Below are positions 48,601 through 58,244 of a DNA stretch of 64,000 nt, piece after piece. Source of the DNA: Diphasiastrum complanatum (Eukaryota > Streptophyta > Lycopodiopsida > Lycopodiales > Lycopodiaceae); NCBI GenBank assembly GCA_029204225.1, contig CM055095.1, positions 68,621,691 through 68,685,690 on the forward strand, written 5' to 3'. Every line of letters begins with the position of its first letter. Within the stretch, counting starts at the first letter, position 1. Both the position numbers and the translations under genes were made by a program. Below the pieces are notes generated by a model. That model was not told the DNA's origin. It saw only the letters and a program-made list of their open reading frames with translations, and ran no database searches.

Positions 48601-48708
48601 GAATGCATAGCTGATATCTTAACCAAACCATTGTCCAAAGATCCATTTTTTAAGTTAAGATATGCTCTTGGAATTGTAGATAGATGTACACTAGATTTGC
48701 CAAGTTAG
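45608..48708 (+). pseudogene. Copia pol of element J (protease to RNase H), one frameshift
   Basis: The protease has WWIDSGASSYMS near 45650. Integrase has KRLGHPNLQSMESM, HSDVHS, CDNGGEYTSNK and GVAERKNRSLC, giving a full DDE set. The linker carries a threefold LDKSEEDLDKPEEDHDKPED repeat near 46950. RT starts ACKWIYRIKYNQDGS. At about 47500 a one-base shift ends the first frame at 47518, and pol resumes in another frame (open from 47446). YVDD is intact near 47740 (LYVDDIIMTG). RNase H has YSDSDFVGDKMDRKSISAFA, SSCEAEYKALTSTTKE and HARTKHIEIAHHFVREKVQS, ending at a TAG at 48706-48708. Confidence 0.93.
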
Positions 48709-48721
48709 AAGTGAGGAGGAG

Positions 48722-48976
48722 TGTTGAAAATTGTCACTTCTCACTTGACATTGGTTCATGTAAGTATTGATCAAACATTAGAATATGTTGATGATATGAT
48801 TTCACACGTGTGGAGCCTGTTCCCACGTGTGAAAGGATGTACTTTTCATATTTGTATATATCCAAATTGATTTTGTATCATCCTAGCTAGCGTGAACATG
48901 AAATGACTAGTTTTTAGTCAAGTTGACTAGTCACCTACAAATTAGCTTTTCCTTGCATGTGCATGAGTAAATGCTC
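48722..48976 (+). repeat. 3' LTR of element J, left piece
   Basis: It follows the tract GAGGAGGAG and matches the first 255 bp of the 5' LTR, ending AGTAAATGCTC, where the inverted segment begins. Confidence 0.93.
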
Positions 48977-49140
48977 TATGAGGCTCTTTCAATTCTATGA
49001 TCTCCATTTCCATGGTGCAAAACACAACGTAATTGCAACTGGATAATATGAGTTTTCGATAGCAAGATTCATTGTCTCCTACATAAAATGCACTATCTCC
49101 ATTGGGGAGATCTTCAGTCACTTAAACTCCAGTGATCACT
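48977..49140 (-). repeat. Exon-like block, copy 1 of a diverged tandem pair
   Basis: It aligns with 49560-49740. On the minus strand both read ISPMEI.HF / VSPMEI.HF, then a TAG, then ET....I.NSY.PV. The shared stop sits at the same codon. The unit is coding-like, lies downstream of the H3-like frame and is not recognised. Confidence 0.45.
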
Positions 49141-49184
49141 ACAATCGACGCTTGCCCTTGTTGAAGTCTTGTATATATTGGTTG

Positions 49185-49412
49185 TATTTTTTGTCTTCAT
49201 TGCCTTGGTAGTATTGTCCTTGTCTTGGCATATTTGGATATGTTCAAATGATGATCTGATCAACGCTTTGCTGCAACAAATCTAAGTGAACTAATGTCGC
49301 ATGTTTGGATTGGTTGTGGCAAAGGTTCGTTCAGATCATCATTCTGAACTTATCCAAAAAAGACCATGGTAAAGGCAAGGCAGACCAAGGCAATGAAAAA
49401 CAAACATGTCAA
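49185..49412. mobile_element. Foldback MITE-like element
   Basis: The left arm, TTCATTGCCTTGG at about 49196, finds its inverse CCAAGGCAATGAA at about 49394. Pairing continues inward with ATGATGATCTGATCAACG against CGTTCAGATCATCAT, and CTTTGCTGCAACAAATC against GATTGGTTGTGGCAAAG, leaving only a short loop near 49290-49305. Nearly the whole ~210 bp folds on itself. No coding capacity is seen. Exact ends and target duplication were not resolved. Confidence 0.75.
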
Positions 49413-49559
49413 AAAACAGTATAAATTGAAGATGAATGAATCATAACCTAAATTGATAAGAGAAAAAAATTAACAAGTAAGAACAACCATAGAAAAACTG
49501 TAAGTATATTTCTATTAAAATTATCTGCACATGTGTCTCATTAACATCAAGTGGGATGA

Positions 49560-49740
49560 ATATTTAAACAAAATCAACTATCTATGATCTCTAATCCATT
49601 TCTCCAGTTGGAAGTAGCTTGGGTGGAGAACACTCGGCCACTACAACTGGATATGAATTTTTGATCACAATCTTTATGGTCTCCTACCTAAAGTGCATTA
49701 TCTCCATTGGGGAGACCTTCGGGCATTTACTGAAAAAAAA
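49560..49740 (-). repeat. Exon-like block, copy 2 of a diverged tandem pair
   Basis: On the minus strand it is preceded by a good acceptor (TTTTTTTTCAG near 49731-49741) and reads KCPKVSPMEIMHFR, TAG, ETIKIVIKNSYPVVVAECSP. The acceptor makes it a candidate downstream exon of the H3-like gene or of a neighbouring gene. See 48977-49140 for its partner. Confidence 0.4.
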
Positions 49741-49825
49741 CATAAACACAGTTAAATGTAATTAATCAAAGATCAGTTAATAGGAGTTTGTATATGAAAA
49801 GAACAAAACACAATTAAAAGATCCT

Positions 49826-50188
49826 TACGCATGATGGTCACCCTCTTGGCATGGACAGCTGCAACAACAGTATCAGAAAAAAATTCACTTGAAAATTCTC
49901 ATATGTTGTGTGCAGCACCTCAATTGCCGTTACCGTCCATCTCACATCTGCAGATAGACTTCTTGTCACCTGCTTGATGGACCTGTGTATGTGAGATTTC
50001 GGAATCAGAAGATTATTTGTCTTCTGAGGCTTCTGAATATCCTTGATCCAGGGTGGGTCTCTTCGTCTACCCCTTGGCCTAGGACAAGGTGGTGGTGGAC
50101 GAGGTGGTGGTTGTGGATTTTCCTTACCCGCACCTGAAATTGGTATTCCACCTGAATGCCCTCGTGCTGTGTGCTTGGTTCGTGCCAT
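49826..50188 (-). pseudogene. Diverged histone H3 variant, CENH3-like, with a frameshift
   Basis: The frame starts MARTKHTARGHSGG, matching the H3 tail start. A Pro/Arg-rich tail with GKENPQPPPRPPPP and GRRR follows in place of the usual Lys-rich tail. The fold region then aligns with H3: IQKPQKTNNLLIP (alpha-N), DVRWTVTAIEVLH (alpha-2 start), then a one-base shift in the T run at 49877-49883, and the other frame reads FSDTVVAAVHAKRVTIMRKD. HAKRVTIM is the canonical H3 C-terminal helix sequence. NLLIP, RW and MRKD are features I associate with plant CENH3, where canonical H3 has ELLIR, RF and MPKD. A GTAAGG donor in the last codons suggests an intron. CENH3 would mark centromeric nucleosomes. 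The usual conserved H3 tail lysines are lost. Confidence 0.7.
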
Positions 50189-50194
50189 TACTGT

Positions 50195-51670
50195 ATAGTA
50201 GCGGATCAGCGCGTGATAATGTTGATTTCAGAATCAGACCTAAGATCGGATGCGTCGAAGCGATACCTGAGCTAAACAATTCCGTTAGCTGGTAGTGGAT
50301 GGGCGCGAGCGAGTAGGAGCATATTGAAGGAAGTGATATTCGAGCGCGCTGAATCGATATCGCATGGATACAAATAACTATAAGCAAAAAAAATTGAGCG
50401 TCGTTGATCAGTCTATATAGAGAAAATCAGAAATGATTGCAAGCATGGTGGTTTGCAAACGTGGTGGCTCGTATTATGATGATGATTACTCAGAGGCTTG
50501 TCAATCAAATCAATCTAAATATCCATCAGTCATCAAAATGATTAGTCCATATCGAATTAACCAGAACTAATTTCAAATAAAGTATAGTCACATCTACAAT
50601 TAATCACACTTCTACCATTTAATGCTGAAATTGACAACATTAAGCTTTGAATATAAGACCTTTTTTATATCCAATAATTATAATTTTGGAAAATTCGAAA
50701 GGCCAGATCTTCACCCGGTAGCTAATCAACGCGCATATAAAGCATTTGACAACCATAATATGTATTCTTGTGCGCTCATTCGATATTGGATGCAATAGGA
50801 ATGATCAGAGCTTGATTCGATAGATTCTGCATAACTTTGGCCAGTATGAAGAGTCTTCCGAATCAAACTTTGATCATGCATATAAGGTCCAATTTTTTCA
50901 AAAATTTCGATAATATTTTGGTCCTAGAATAGCGATTCGATGCGCGCAATCCAAATGCAGCAAATACATCGTCTGCCAGGCGCGCTGATCCGATATCCCA
51001 TACGCAGAAAAATCATACTAAAACGCATAATGAAAGACTTATGAAAATGTTCTTAATGAACATTATCTCAAAAGAAATTTTTTTGTCTTTATGGTGCTTA
51101 AATAGGACGAGAGATTGTAATAATTCTCCTCGTTCACATTTTTCAATGATATCTGTTAATCAATTGTTTAAAATTTTTTTAATGATTATTCTAGGAAGTT
51201 AGTGATTGTCTATTTAATTTATTCCGGCGCAGGGCTAATGATGATTCATTGAATCTAGTACTAGACTAGTTAATGTATTTCGATGAAGGTACAAATTAGT
51301 GTCATTCTGATTGGTGGATAAATATAGGCTGTAAATCACAATTTGTTATTTGACAAATGTATGGTTGTGATCAACAGGAATTGGCTATAAATATGTGTAC
51401 CACTTTTCATATTTCGATTCCATAATCTTTTATTTTGAACTCTCTAGCCTTCTTGTTTTTCTTCATTCTCCCAATATCAAATCGACGTGCACCATCCCTT
51501 GCTGTGCATGCTCGTATTCATTCAGGCGCATTGAATCGATATCAGCCATTTCTGACCAGTGCTTTTCGGAAAATTTCATTCTCGGCCTTACCATATTAGA
51601 TCAACGCGCGCACTTTGTTTTATTCCTCAATTGATATTTATCTGACACGTTGAACCGATATCGGATTTAA
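50195..51670. repeat. Intergenic region with scattered GCGC...GAATCGATATCG motifs
   Basis: This is the divergent intergenic stretch between the H3-like frame and gene K. A degenerate motif recurs: GCGCGCTGAATCGATATCGC near 50345, GCGCGCTGATCCGATATCCC near 50981, GCGCATTGAATCGATATCAG near 51524, CACGTTGAACCGATATCGG near 51646, plus partial forms near 50205, 50250, 50773, 50940 and 51604. The motif is GC-rich against an AT-rich background. No gene is seen inside. Confidence 0.6.
51386..51393 (+). promoter_or_regulatory. TATA box candidate for gene K
   Basis: TATAAATA lies about 280 bp upstream of the ATG at 51672, in the intergenic region shared with the H3-like frame. It is a perfect plant TATA consensus, but no transcription start is known. 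Confidence 0.4.
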
Positions 51671-51671
51671 T

Positions 51672-52094
51672 ATGGCTAGTTCCTCTATGGCCTCAGATGA
51701 CAAACTTATGGATTTTTTTTAATACTAGTGACATTCCATCTGACAAATTAGAGTTATTTTGCTAGTATTTTTTTTGCTCCCTTCGATATCGATAAGCTAG
51801 TTTATGAGAATTGTTATAATTTAATTTCTTATCTTGATAATTTTTCTCTGATTACTACTACTCCTGTCATGGATATAGATAATTTTTGTTTCGTTCATTT
51901 TCAGGACCTTGTACATTCCCAACAATCCTCTAAGCATAAACACAATAAAAAGTACTCTAACCTGCATGACTATTTCAAAAGAAATATATATTGTGATATC
52001 CACAAAAGAATATGTCGCCTTCTAATCAAAGGAATGGCTTTTGTGTTCTACATATCTGCTGAAATTCCAGATGATAAGTTTGTTGAATCTTCAA
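51672..52094 (+). pseudogene. Unrecognised gene K, 5' part (inverted)
   Basis: It starts MASSSMASDDKLMDFF and has frame breaks near the T runs at 51713-51720 and 51768-51775. It then reads PFDIDKLVYENCYNLISYLD, MDIDNFCFVHFQDLV and CRLLIKGMAFVFYISAEIPD, ending FVESS at the copy of the TSD next to the inverted LTR. Joining across one TSD copy to the minus-strand part at 43269 keeps the frame open (FVESS then TVPLIEAS). This shows that J landed inside one coding exon. The family is unknown to me. Confidence 0.5.
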
Positions 52095-52708
52095 TGATAA
52101 ATTTTACAATTTTTAGGACAATAATGATTGTACTTTACAATCATAGAGAGTTATTGGTTGCTTAATCAATGAATCTATCAAGTTCTACACATTAGATCTT
52201 GATCTAGATTCACTACACTTGGATTTAAGCAAGAGCAATGGATCAACACATCATTTTTTTAGTGAGAGCGGCTTCCCACGTGTGGAGTATTGTCCACTGT
52301 ACGGCCTGCACTTGAAACAACAAGTACAATGATACTAGATAGCAATCATGCATAAAAATCACAAGACAAATGACTAGAAATCTCACAAAAGTGTAGAGTG
52401 CAAAAGTCTCATCATCTTTCTTAGCAAAATGATGATCCTTTTATGGATCAAGTACATCCATGAGTCTGGTACAGTCCAGCAGGCCTTCACACGTGTGAAG
52501 AGTGCCACATCACTCAGATCTATCCATTTTATCCATCCTTGATCCTTATCCAATAGTTGACCTTCTAGAATATGACTAAAATCCAAAAGGCTAGTCTCCT
52601 AGAATATAGGAATATTCCCTACAAAATAGGATCTAAGGAAAATGGTCAACTCTTATCTTCTAGTACTCTATACACACGTGTGAACATCCACTTGCCATGT
52701 GGGAGGAT
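52095..52708 (-). repeat. 3' LTR of element J, right piece in inverted orientation
   Basis: The plus strand begins TGATAAATTTTACA, the reverse complement of the J LTR end, and continues to CATGTGGGAG at about 52708, covering the LTR from its ~253rd base to its last. The left piece (48722-48976) covers bases 1-255, so together they make one LTR with a 3-bp overlap (CTC). Confidence 0.93.
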
Positions 52709-52849
52709 TCAATCGAAATTGATAGTACAGAGATAGATCGAATTGCAACATGTCTAGTTCTGATCAAATGTGATTGAGACACCAATCTTCCTCGACCTCA
52801 ACCATTGCAAGAATGTTGTCATTTCTTTTCACTGTTATCTGAAGTTGCT

Positions 52850-53804
52850 CTTGAGGGTTTATGCCAAAATCTTGATCAAGTGGCTTCCAAATATTTTTGC
52901 ATTTAACCCATTAGGCATTTGTTTCTCGATGTGATATCTAAATGTCATGGATGAGTAACATACTCTGCACTCAACTTGCTGATTTTGTTTTGTATCCCAA
53001 CCATCATCCACCAACTCGGCATTTATATTAGCACTCAAGTCCTTACAAATAAACATTGTTTTCGTTCTCCGAACATTGCATTTGGAAAAAAAATCAACAA
53101 AAATAGTAAAAGGTAGATACCAACTTAATCTATTATTCTTTGACCCAGTGCCACATTTTAATACACTCTAAATATCAATATATAGCCTAGATCAAAAGAT
53201 TTTTTGAGTGAGGAATGAATTTAACCTGATGCAGCAATTTCAGGAAAATAGGTGTGATCATAAAAAAAAACTCTTGACTCTAAAAGTGATTTTGGAGAAC
53301 GACCTTCATATTGTAAAATACCGATATCCGAATGTATGACATCGATTATTTCTGCAATCGATTAAACTGATTGCCATTCAAAAAAATTTGATGGATACAA
53401 ATCTGCAAAACCAACAAAAACATCTCAAGAAAAATATAATTTAAAGAAAATGCTAAATATAAAAAAATTGAATCTGAGAACTTACAATTGCATTTCCTTC
53501 TATCATTTGGATTCAGATCATGAATGTTGAGCTCATTGTGATGATAAGCATGTTGAACTAAAACTTCCATGATAGATTGACCGGTAGGTGATACTTTAAA
53601 ATCCATTATCCTGCCTTTCCAAGAGCTTCTATATATGTTATCTGATCTTTTTCTTTTTCGAAATGAGCCTTTTGCAGAGGGATGCATCAAGATCCATTGA
53701 TATTTTCGATATATTCTTGGTATCCCTTGATCTTCTGCATTTTTTTCATTGCAAATATTGATTGCATCAATGGTTCCTCTTGGTCTCCGATTATGTGTAG
53801 CCAT
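52850..53804 (-). pseudogene. Unrecognised multi-exon gene L
   Basis: Exon 1 (53804-53486) starts MATHNRRPRGTIDAINICNE and contains GSFRKRKRSDN and SPTGQSIMEVLVQHAYHHNE, ending before a GTAAGT donor. Exon 2 (53402-53226), after TTTTGCAG, reads YLYPSNFFEWQSV, TAA, then SIAEIIDVIHSDIGILQYEG and FFYDHTYFPEIAAS, and ends before GTTAAA. A third possible exon near 53057-52859 has ELVDDGWDTKQNQQVECRVC and ends at a TAA. The in-frame TAA in exon 2 suggests decay. I do not recognise the family. It lies just outside the inversion breakpoint. Confidence 0.45.
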
Positions 53805-53829
53805 TAGTCGAAAATACGAGTACACAAGC

Positions 53830-54370
53830 TGAGATCGGAGAGAATGTAGAGATTGCGAGGTAAACCTAAGAATGACAAGAAAATGAGAGATAGAATGAAG
53901 AAAATGAGAGGTATACCTATGAATGACAAGAAGTTCCTTAACTACAAGGATTAGTTAACCACAATTTATGACTATTGATGTCAAATCAACCTCGAGTGAA
54001 CAATGTCGGGCATCATAAGAGTATTCGGGTAGTAACTGTGGTCCAATCACCATTGTTTGTTTTGCTTGGCGGGATAGTTAAAAATCACAAAAATTTGGCT
54101 GGGAAAGTTAAATACAATTTCCATCCGTCAACCATTGTTACAGTTCCTCACAGATGGACACCATTCATTGGGACACATAAGCATTGAAAGCGTGCGAAGT
54201 CAAAAATAGCATCTTGACAAAGGGCCCATTTTGAGTTCTAATATCCCCTAATGCTAACTCATCATTGAATGCTTTCACTCTCAAAATAAAAGTATTTGGA
54301 CTTTCTTCATTCTTTTGCAAACAAGAAAAGTTGTCGATAGGTTTCGATTCTAAAAATTGTCATTAAAAGC
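53830..54370. other. No clear gene
   Basis: This is AT-rich sequence between gene L and the next copia relic. A 70-codon open frame at 53975-54187 has no recognisable feature. Confidence 0.35.
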
Positions 54371-54379
54371 AGTATTTAG

Positions 54380-56219
54380 GTGAAGGATGTTCCCAGGAGA
54401 TTAACCAAAGAAAAGAGAGTGCCAGCAAGGTACTCGACTTCAACATCCGAAGAGTTTCGTGGATTCAATGGCGAACCACAAACATTCGAAAAAGCCATCG
54501 GCAATCCAAACAAGGACAAATGGATCCAAGCCATGAACGAGGAGATCAAATCCATGAAGAAGAATGAGGTATGGACATTGCAATTGGTGCTAGAGAAGCG
54601 CAATGCAAATGGGTTTACAAGCTCAAGTATGGACTAAATGGAGATGTTTCAAGATACAAGGCCATATTTGTAGCGAAAAAATTCTCTCAGAAGTACGGTA
54701 TCGACTACACTAAGACCTTCTCTCCAGTGGTAAAACATGCATCCTTATGTCTACTATTTACATATGCAGCTGCATTCAACCTCATGATTCACATCGTTGA
54801 TGAGAAGACAACGTTCTTACATGGCAAGCTAGACGAAAAAGTCTACATGGATCAACCTCCAGGTTATATCTGCGACTCACTTCCTACCTATGTATGTCGA
54901 ATGCATAGAAGTATCTATGGTCTGAAGCAATCCGCACGACAATGGTATAAGAAGAAAGATCATGTCCTGATATCCTTCGGATTTGAGCCACTGATGGCTG
55001 ATTCCAATGTCTACATAAGGATCACAGACGAGGAGATCATCATTGTTGTTGTGTATGTGGACGACACCCTGAAACTATGCAGAAGTGAAGAGCTGATTGC
55101 AGGAGTGAAGAGCGATATCTCAAAAGATTTCAGGATAACAAACCTAGGAGAAGCCAGATGTTATCTAGGCTTGCAAATCGACCACGACTATGACGAAGGA
55201 AAGCTATACATTCATTAGTCGAGGTACATCCAGAAAATCCTTGATGATTTTGAGATGACAGATTGCAAAGGGGCAAATACCCCAATGCTTGCAGAAACAA
55301 TCATGACGAATGAAGATTATTTGAAGACTAAAGAAGAGAAAGAGATTATGCGGCACACGTCTTATAGGAGGCTGATTGTATCTTTGATGTATCTAGCTTA
55401 TGTCGTGTTCAGAATGAGCCAATTCAGCACGAATCTAGGCTTAGCACACTGGAAGATCGCAAAGCGAATCTTATAGTACCTTCAGCAGATGAAAGATTAT
55501 GGGTTGTATTATTCTTGTAATGCACGATTTCAGATGCACTCCTACATCGATGCACGTTGGGCATCACTCAAAGATGACTATAAAAGTGTCTCAGGAGGAT
55601 GCACCATTGCAGCAAGTGCAACAATTCTTCGAGTCAGCAAGAAGCAGACCATTATAACTTAGTCATCCTACAAAGCTGAATACGTTGCACCTGCAAAGAT
55701 GGCCAACAAAATCATATGGCTCAAACAGTTCCTTGATGGACTAGGTGAGAACACCAAAGAGCCTCTTATTTTGTAGATGGACAATACTTCTGCAATACAT
55801 TTGATGAAAGATCATGTGTTTCACTCAAAGACGAAACACATTGCAATCAAGTACCATTTGATAAGGGACCTAGTCACCAGAAACGAGTTGAAGACCAGCT
55901 TCATTGGAACAAAGTAGATGGTGTCAGACATCTTCACCAAAGCCTTAGACAAAGGTTTGTTTGAGAGGCAGAGGAGAAGTCTAGGAGTCATAAAGTTACC
56001 ACGCTTTGAGATAGAGCTGAAAAAACAATTTGTTTCGAGCCACAAAGCTTTTCTAGCTTTAGAGCTCAAGTTTGCAGAAATGCAAGGGAGCTACCCGGAT
56101 GCGAAGTGTACCAAAGCTTCGAGGACTGACAACCCGAAGATGATGCTCAAATGTTCGTTGACTGGAGAATGTTCGTGGATACCTAAACACAAAGAAGAAA
56201 TGTTCTTGGACCCATAAAA
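54380..56219 (+). pseudogene. Copia pol relic Q (RT and RNase H)
   Basis: It opens in the integrase-RT linker (VPARYSTSTSEEFRGFNGEP, MNEEIKSMKKNEVWTL). After a frameshift near 54600, RT runs CKWVYKLKYGLNGDVSRYKA to IVVVYVDDTLKLC, with YVDD near 55048. RNase H follows: SRYIQKILDDFEMTDCKGAN, ASLKDDYKSVSGGCTIAASA, HSKTKHIAIKYHLIRDLVTR and DIFTKALDKGLFERQRRSLG. In-frame stops lie at 55216-55218 (TAG, where Gln is usual), near 55474, 55661, 55774 and 55915. The lineage is the same as the relic at 1-1171. Gag, protease and integrase core are missing. Confidence 0.88.
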
Positions 56220-56269
56220 GCTCAATGGCAAGGACGAAAGATGAAAAAGACACGAAGACCAAAAGGCGG

Positions 56270-56405
56270 TGTCCGTCTACATTCTGGAGGACTATAGGAA
56301 TGATACAACTGGTAGTGACTAGCAGTCATATCTGAAATCCATCCGAATCATTTGTTGCATTTCACGTTCGCAATTTCTTTGCTACTGCACATGCGTTTCT
56401 CATCA
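56270..56405 (+). repeat. Short LTR shared by relics Q and R
   Basis: A purine-rich tract (GACCAAAAGGCGG) precedes TGTCCGTCTACATTC. The segment ends CTCATCA, one base before a primer site. At ~136 bp this is a very short LTR. It is both the 3' LTR of Q and the 5' LTR of R. Confidence 0.6.
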
Positions 56406-56406
56406 G

Positions 56407-56419
56407 TGGTATCAGAGCC
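56407..56419 (+). other. Primer binding site (initiator Met tRNA), relic R
   Basis: TGGTATCAGAGCC lies just after the short LTR, showing that another element body starts here. Confidence 0.88.
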
Positions 56420-56459
56420 TACCTTGTCATAGTCTGACATAGCCGAAAAACTATCAGAT

Positions 56460-57194
56460 CCAGGAGGCCGAGCATTCAAACAAACAACCATCAACAAGAG
56501 AACACACTTCAGAAGCAATGGCTTCAATCAGCAGCATACAGAGCAAGATCTGTATAGTTCTTGATTCTTCAGGATCTAACTTTCTAGCCTGAAACGTTAA
56601 GACATCATTGATACTAAAGGGTGAAGGAAGGTGGAGTTTGATGGAGATGTCTGTTTGATCAAAAGGAAGGATGTCTTGATTGGAAAAGGTAAGAAGAGAT
56701 GCCCATGACATTAGGCAAAGAGCTACGCGAATGAAGGGAGAAAAATGACAAGGCAGTAGCCTTGCTATCTTCATCCATCGAAGATAGTCTCACACTTGAC
56801 CTGGCTACACTCTCCAAAGCTAAGGAGATGTGGGATACACTGCTCACGAGGTTTCAAATGAAATCAAAAAGTCAAATAATGATGCTAGAAGATTAGTTGA
56901 CGGACCTGCAGTGGGACGACAAAGATCTCACTTCTTTTGTAAGGAAGATGAAGGATTTATTCCTGTCAGTTGCATCAATTTGATGTGCAAACAACTTATC
57001 TGAATGGAGCTATACAAGAAGACATCTACATGATCCAGCCCAAAGGATATGTTTTGAAAGGTATGAAGAATCATGTCTATAAACTCCATAAGGCACTTTA
57101 CAGCTTGAAATCAAGGTCAGCAGCTACAACATATGATAGCAGGACTCGGATCGATGAATGTTTGACTACTGGACTGAAAGTCTCACTGTTGTAG
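56460..57194 (+). pseudogene. Copia relic R (gag fragment fused to RT fragment)
   Basis: Broken gag pieces are readable at 56640-56980 (LDLATLSKAKEMWDTLLTRF, LTDLQWDDKDLTSFVRKMKD). At about 56975 the sequence jumps into RT: HQFDVQTTYLNGAIQEDIYM, YVLKGMKNHVYKLHKALYSL. It ends at a TAG at 57192-57194. Everything between gag and mid-RT, and all after, is deleted. Confidence 0.78.
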
Positions 57195-57199
57195 GGTCT

Positions 57200-58240
57200 G
57201 TAGGTCACCAATAAACCTCAACAAAGGGCCACAAGCAGATGCCATACTTCACAGGTTTGAAAACATAGGAACAAATGGCCAAAGGTAGATATCTTAGAAG
57301 GGTGTAGATTTGATCCTAATCTAGGTAGGGTGGATAGGGCCAAAAATGAGCTCACAGACAAGGTTTACAATTAGGTAGAATGCCACAAAACGCAAGGTTC
57401 ATGCTACACATAAGAGTGCTTAGAATCTAAATCCTAAACCCTAATACCATAAGAAGAGTTTGATGTAATAGTATGTTCTTTGTAAATAATGCTTTTAGGA
57501 CCAAGTTTGTGGTTGCTTTCTGACTAATGATTTAGAGATTTATAAGATTGGCCTCCAAACTAGCGATGGACAGATTGGATCTACTTACAAATTAGTGGTC
57601 CTATAGCACTATAAATGCACAAAATTAGACAACTAAAAGATGTCCAAAAATATCAATAATCAACGATTTCAGGGCTTGTAGACTATCAAGAGCCTAATAC
57701 ATGGCTTATTTTCCAGCAACCTATAGTTAGGAAAATGCCCTGCAGACAAGTGATGAATTGTTAGGAGATAGTGTTGTTAGGATAGCATGTATAACTGTCC
57801 GTAGGTAGGGTAACATGACTGGGTAAGTACATGTTGTAGAATAGACAAGAACTGCAACCAAAAGCTCATAACAGATTACCTAGATTTTGATTACAGATTG
57901 ACTGGCTACATTGCTATTTCACTTCCATGGGGGGCCGCTACCGTGCAGGTAATTGTATCCTCAAAGATCTAAATTATGGCCATGATTCCGTGGCTTCATT
58001 GAGATAGTATACAATACAAAACAAAGAGAAAACAAAATATACAATACAAGGAAGATAGTATACAAAAAAAAGTTACAAAGAAAGAAATCTTAGTTGCACA
58101 TAACAAAACAAAAGAATCGTACTTGGAATGAGACAAATGAGATTGATAGAGTTGAGGACTAGCGCCAAAAGCCAATCCCGAACAATCTCCTGCAAGAATA
58201 AAAAATGAGAAACCCTAGAAAAATAACGTGGCTTTGAGAA
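57200..58240. other. No clear gene
   Basis: I see no supported reading frame. It is AT-rich with a few stop-dense stretches. It may be interior sequence of the DNA transposon whose possible end lies at 58245-58578. Confidence 0.35.
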
Positions 58241-58244
58241 TTCT

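Larger units (their letters stand above)
43270..48976 (+). mobile_element. Copia retrotransposon J (3' LTR split by inversion)
   Basis: A 5' LTR (43270-44133), primer site, gag and pol, and the first 255 bp of the 3' LTR (48722-48976) are here. The remaining ~612 bp of the 3' LTR are in reverse orientation at 52095-52708. The target duplication is TTGAA: 43265-43269 on the left, and TTCAA (its reverse complement) at 52090-52094, next to the inverted LTR end. LTR copies differ at about 8 of 255 compared positions. Three small lesions disable the polyprotein. The element entered gene K. Confidence 0.95.
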
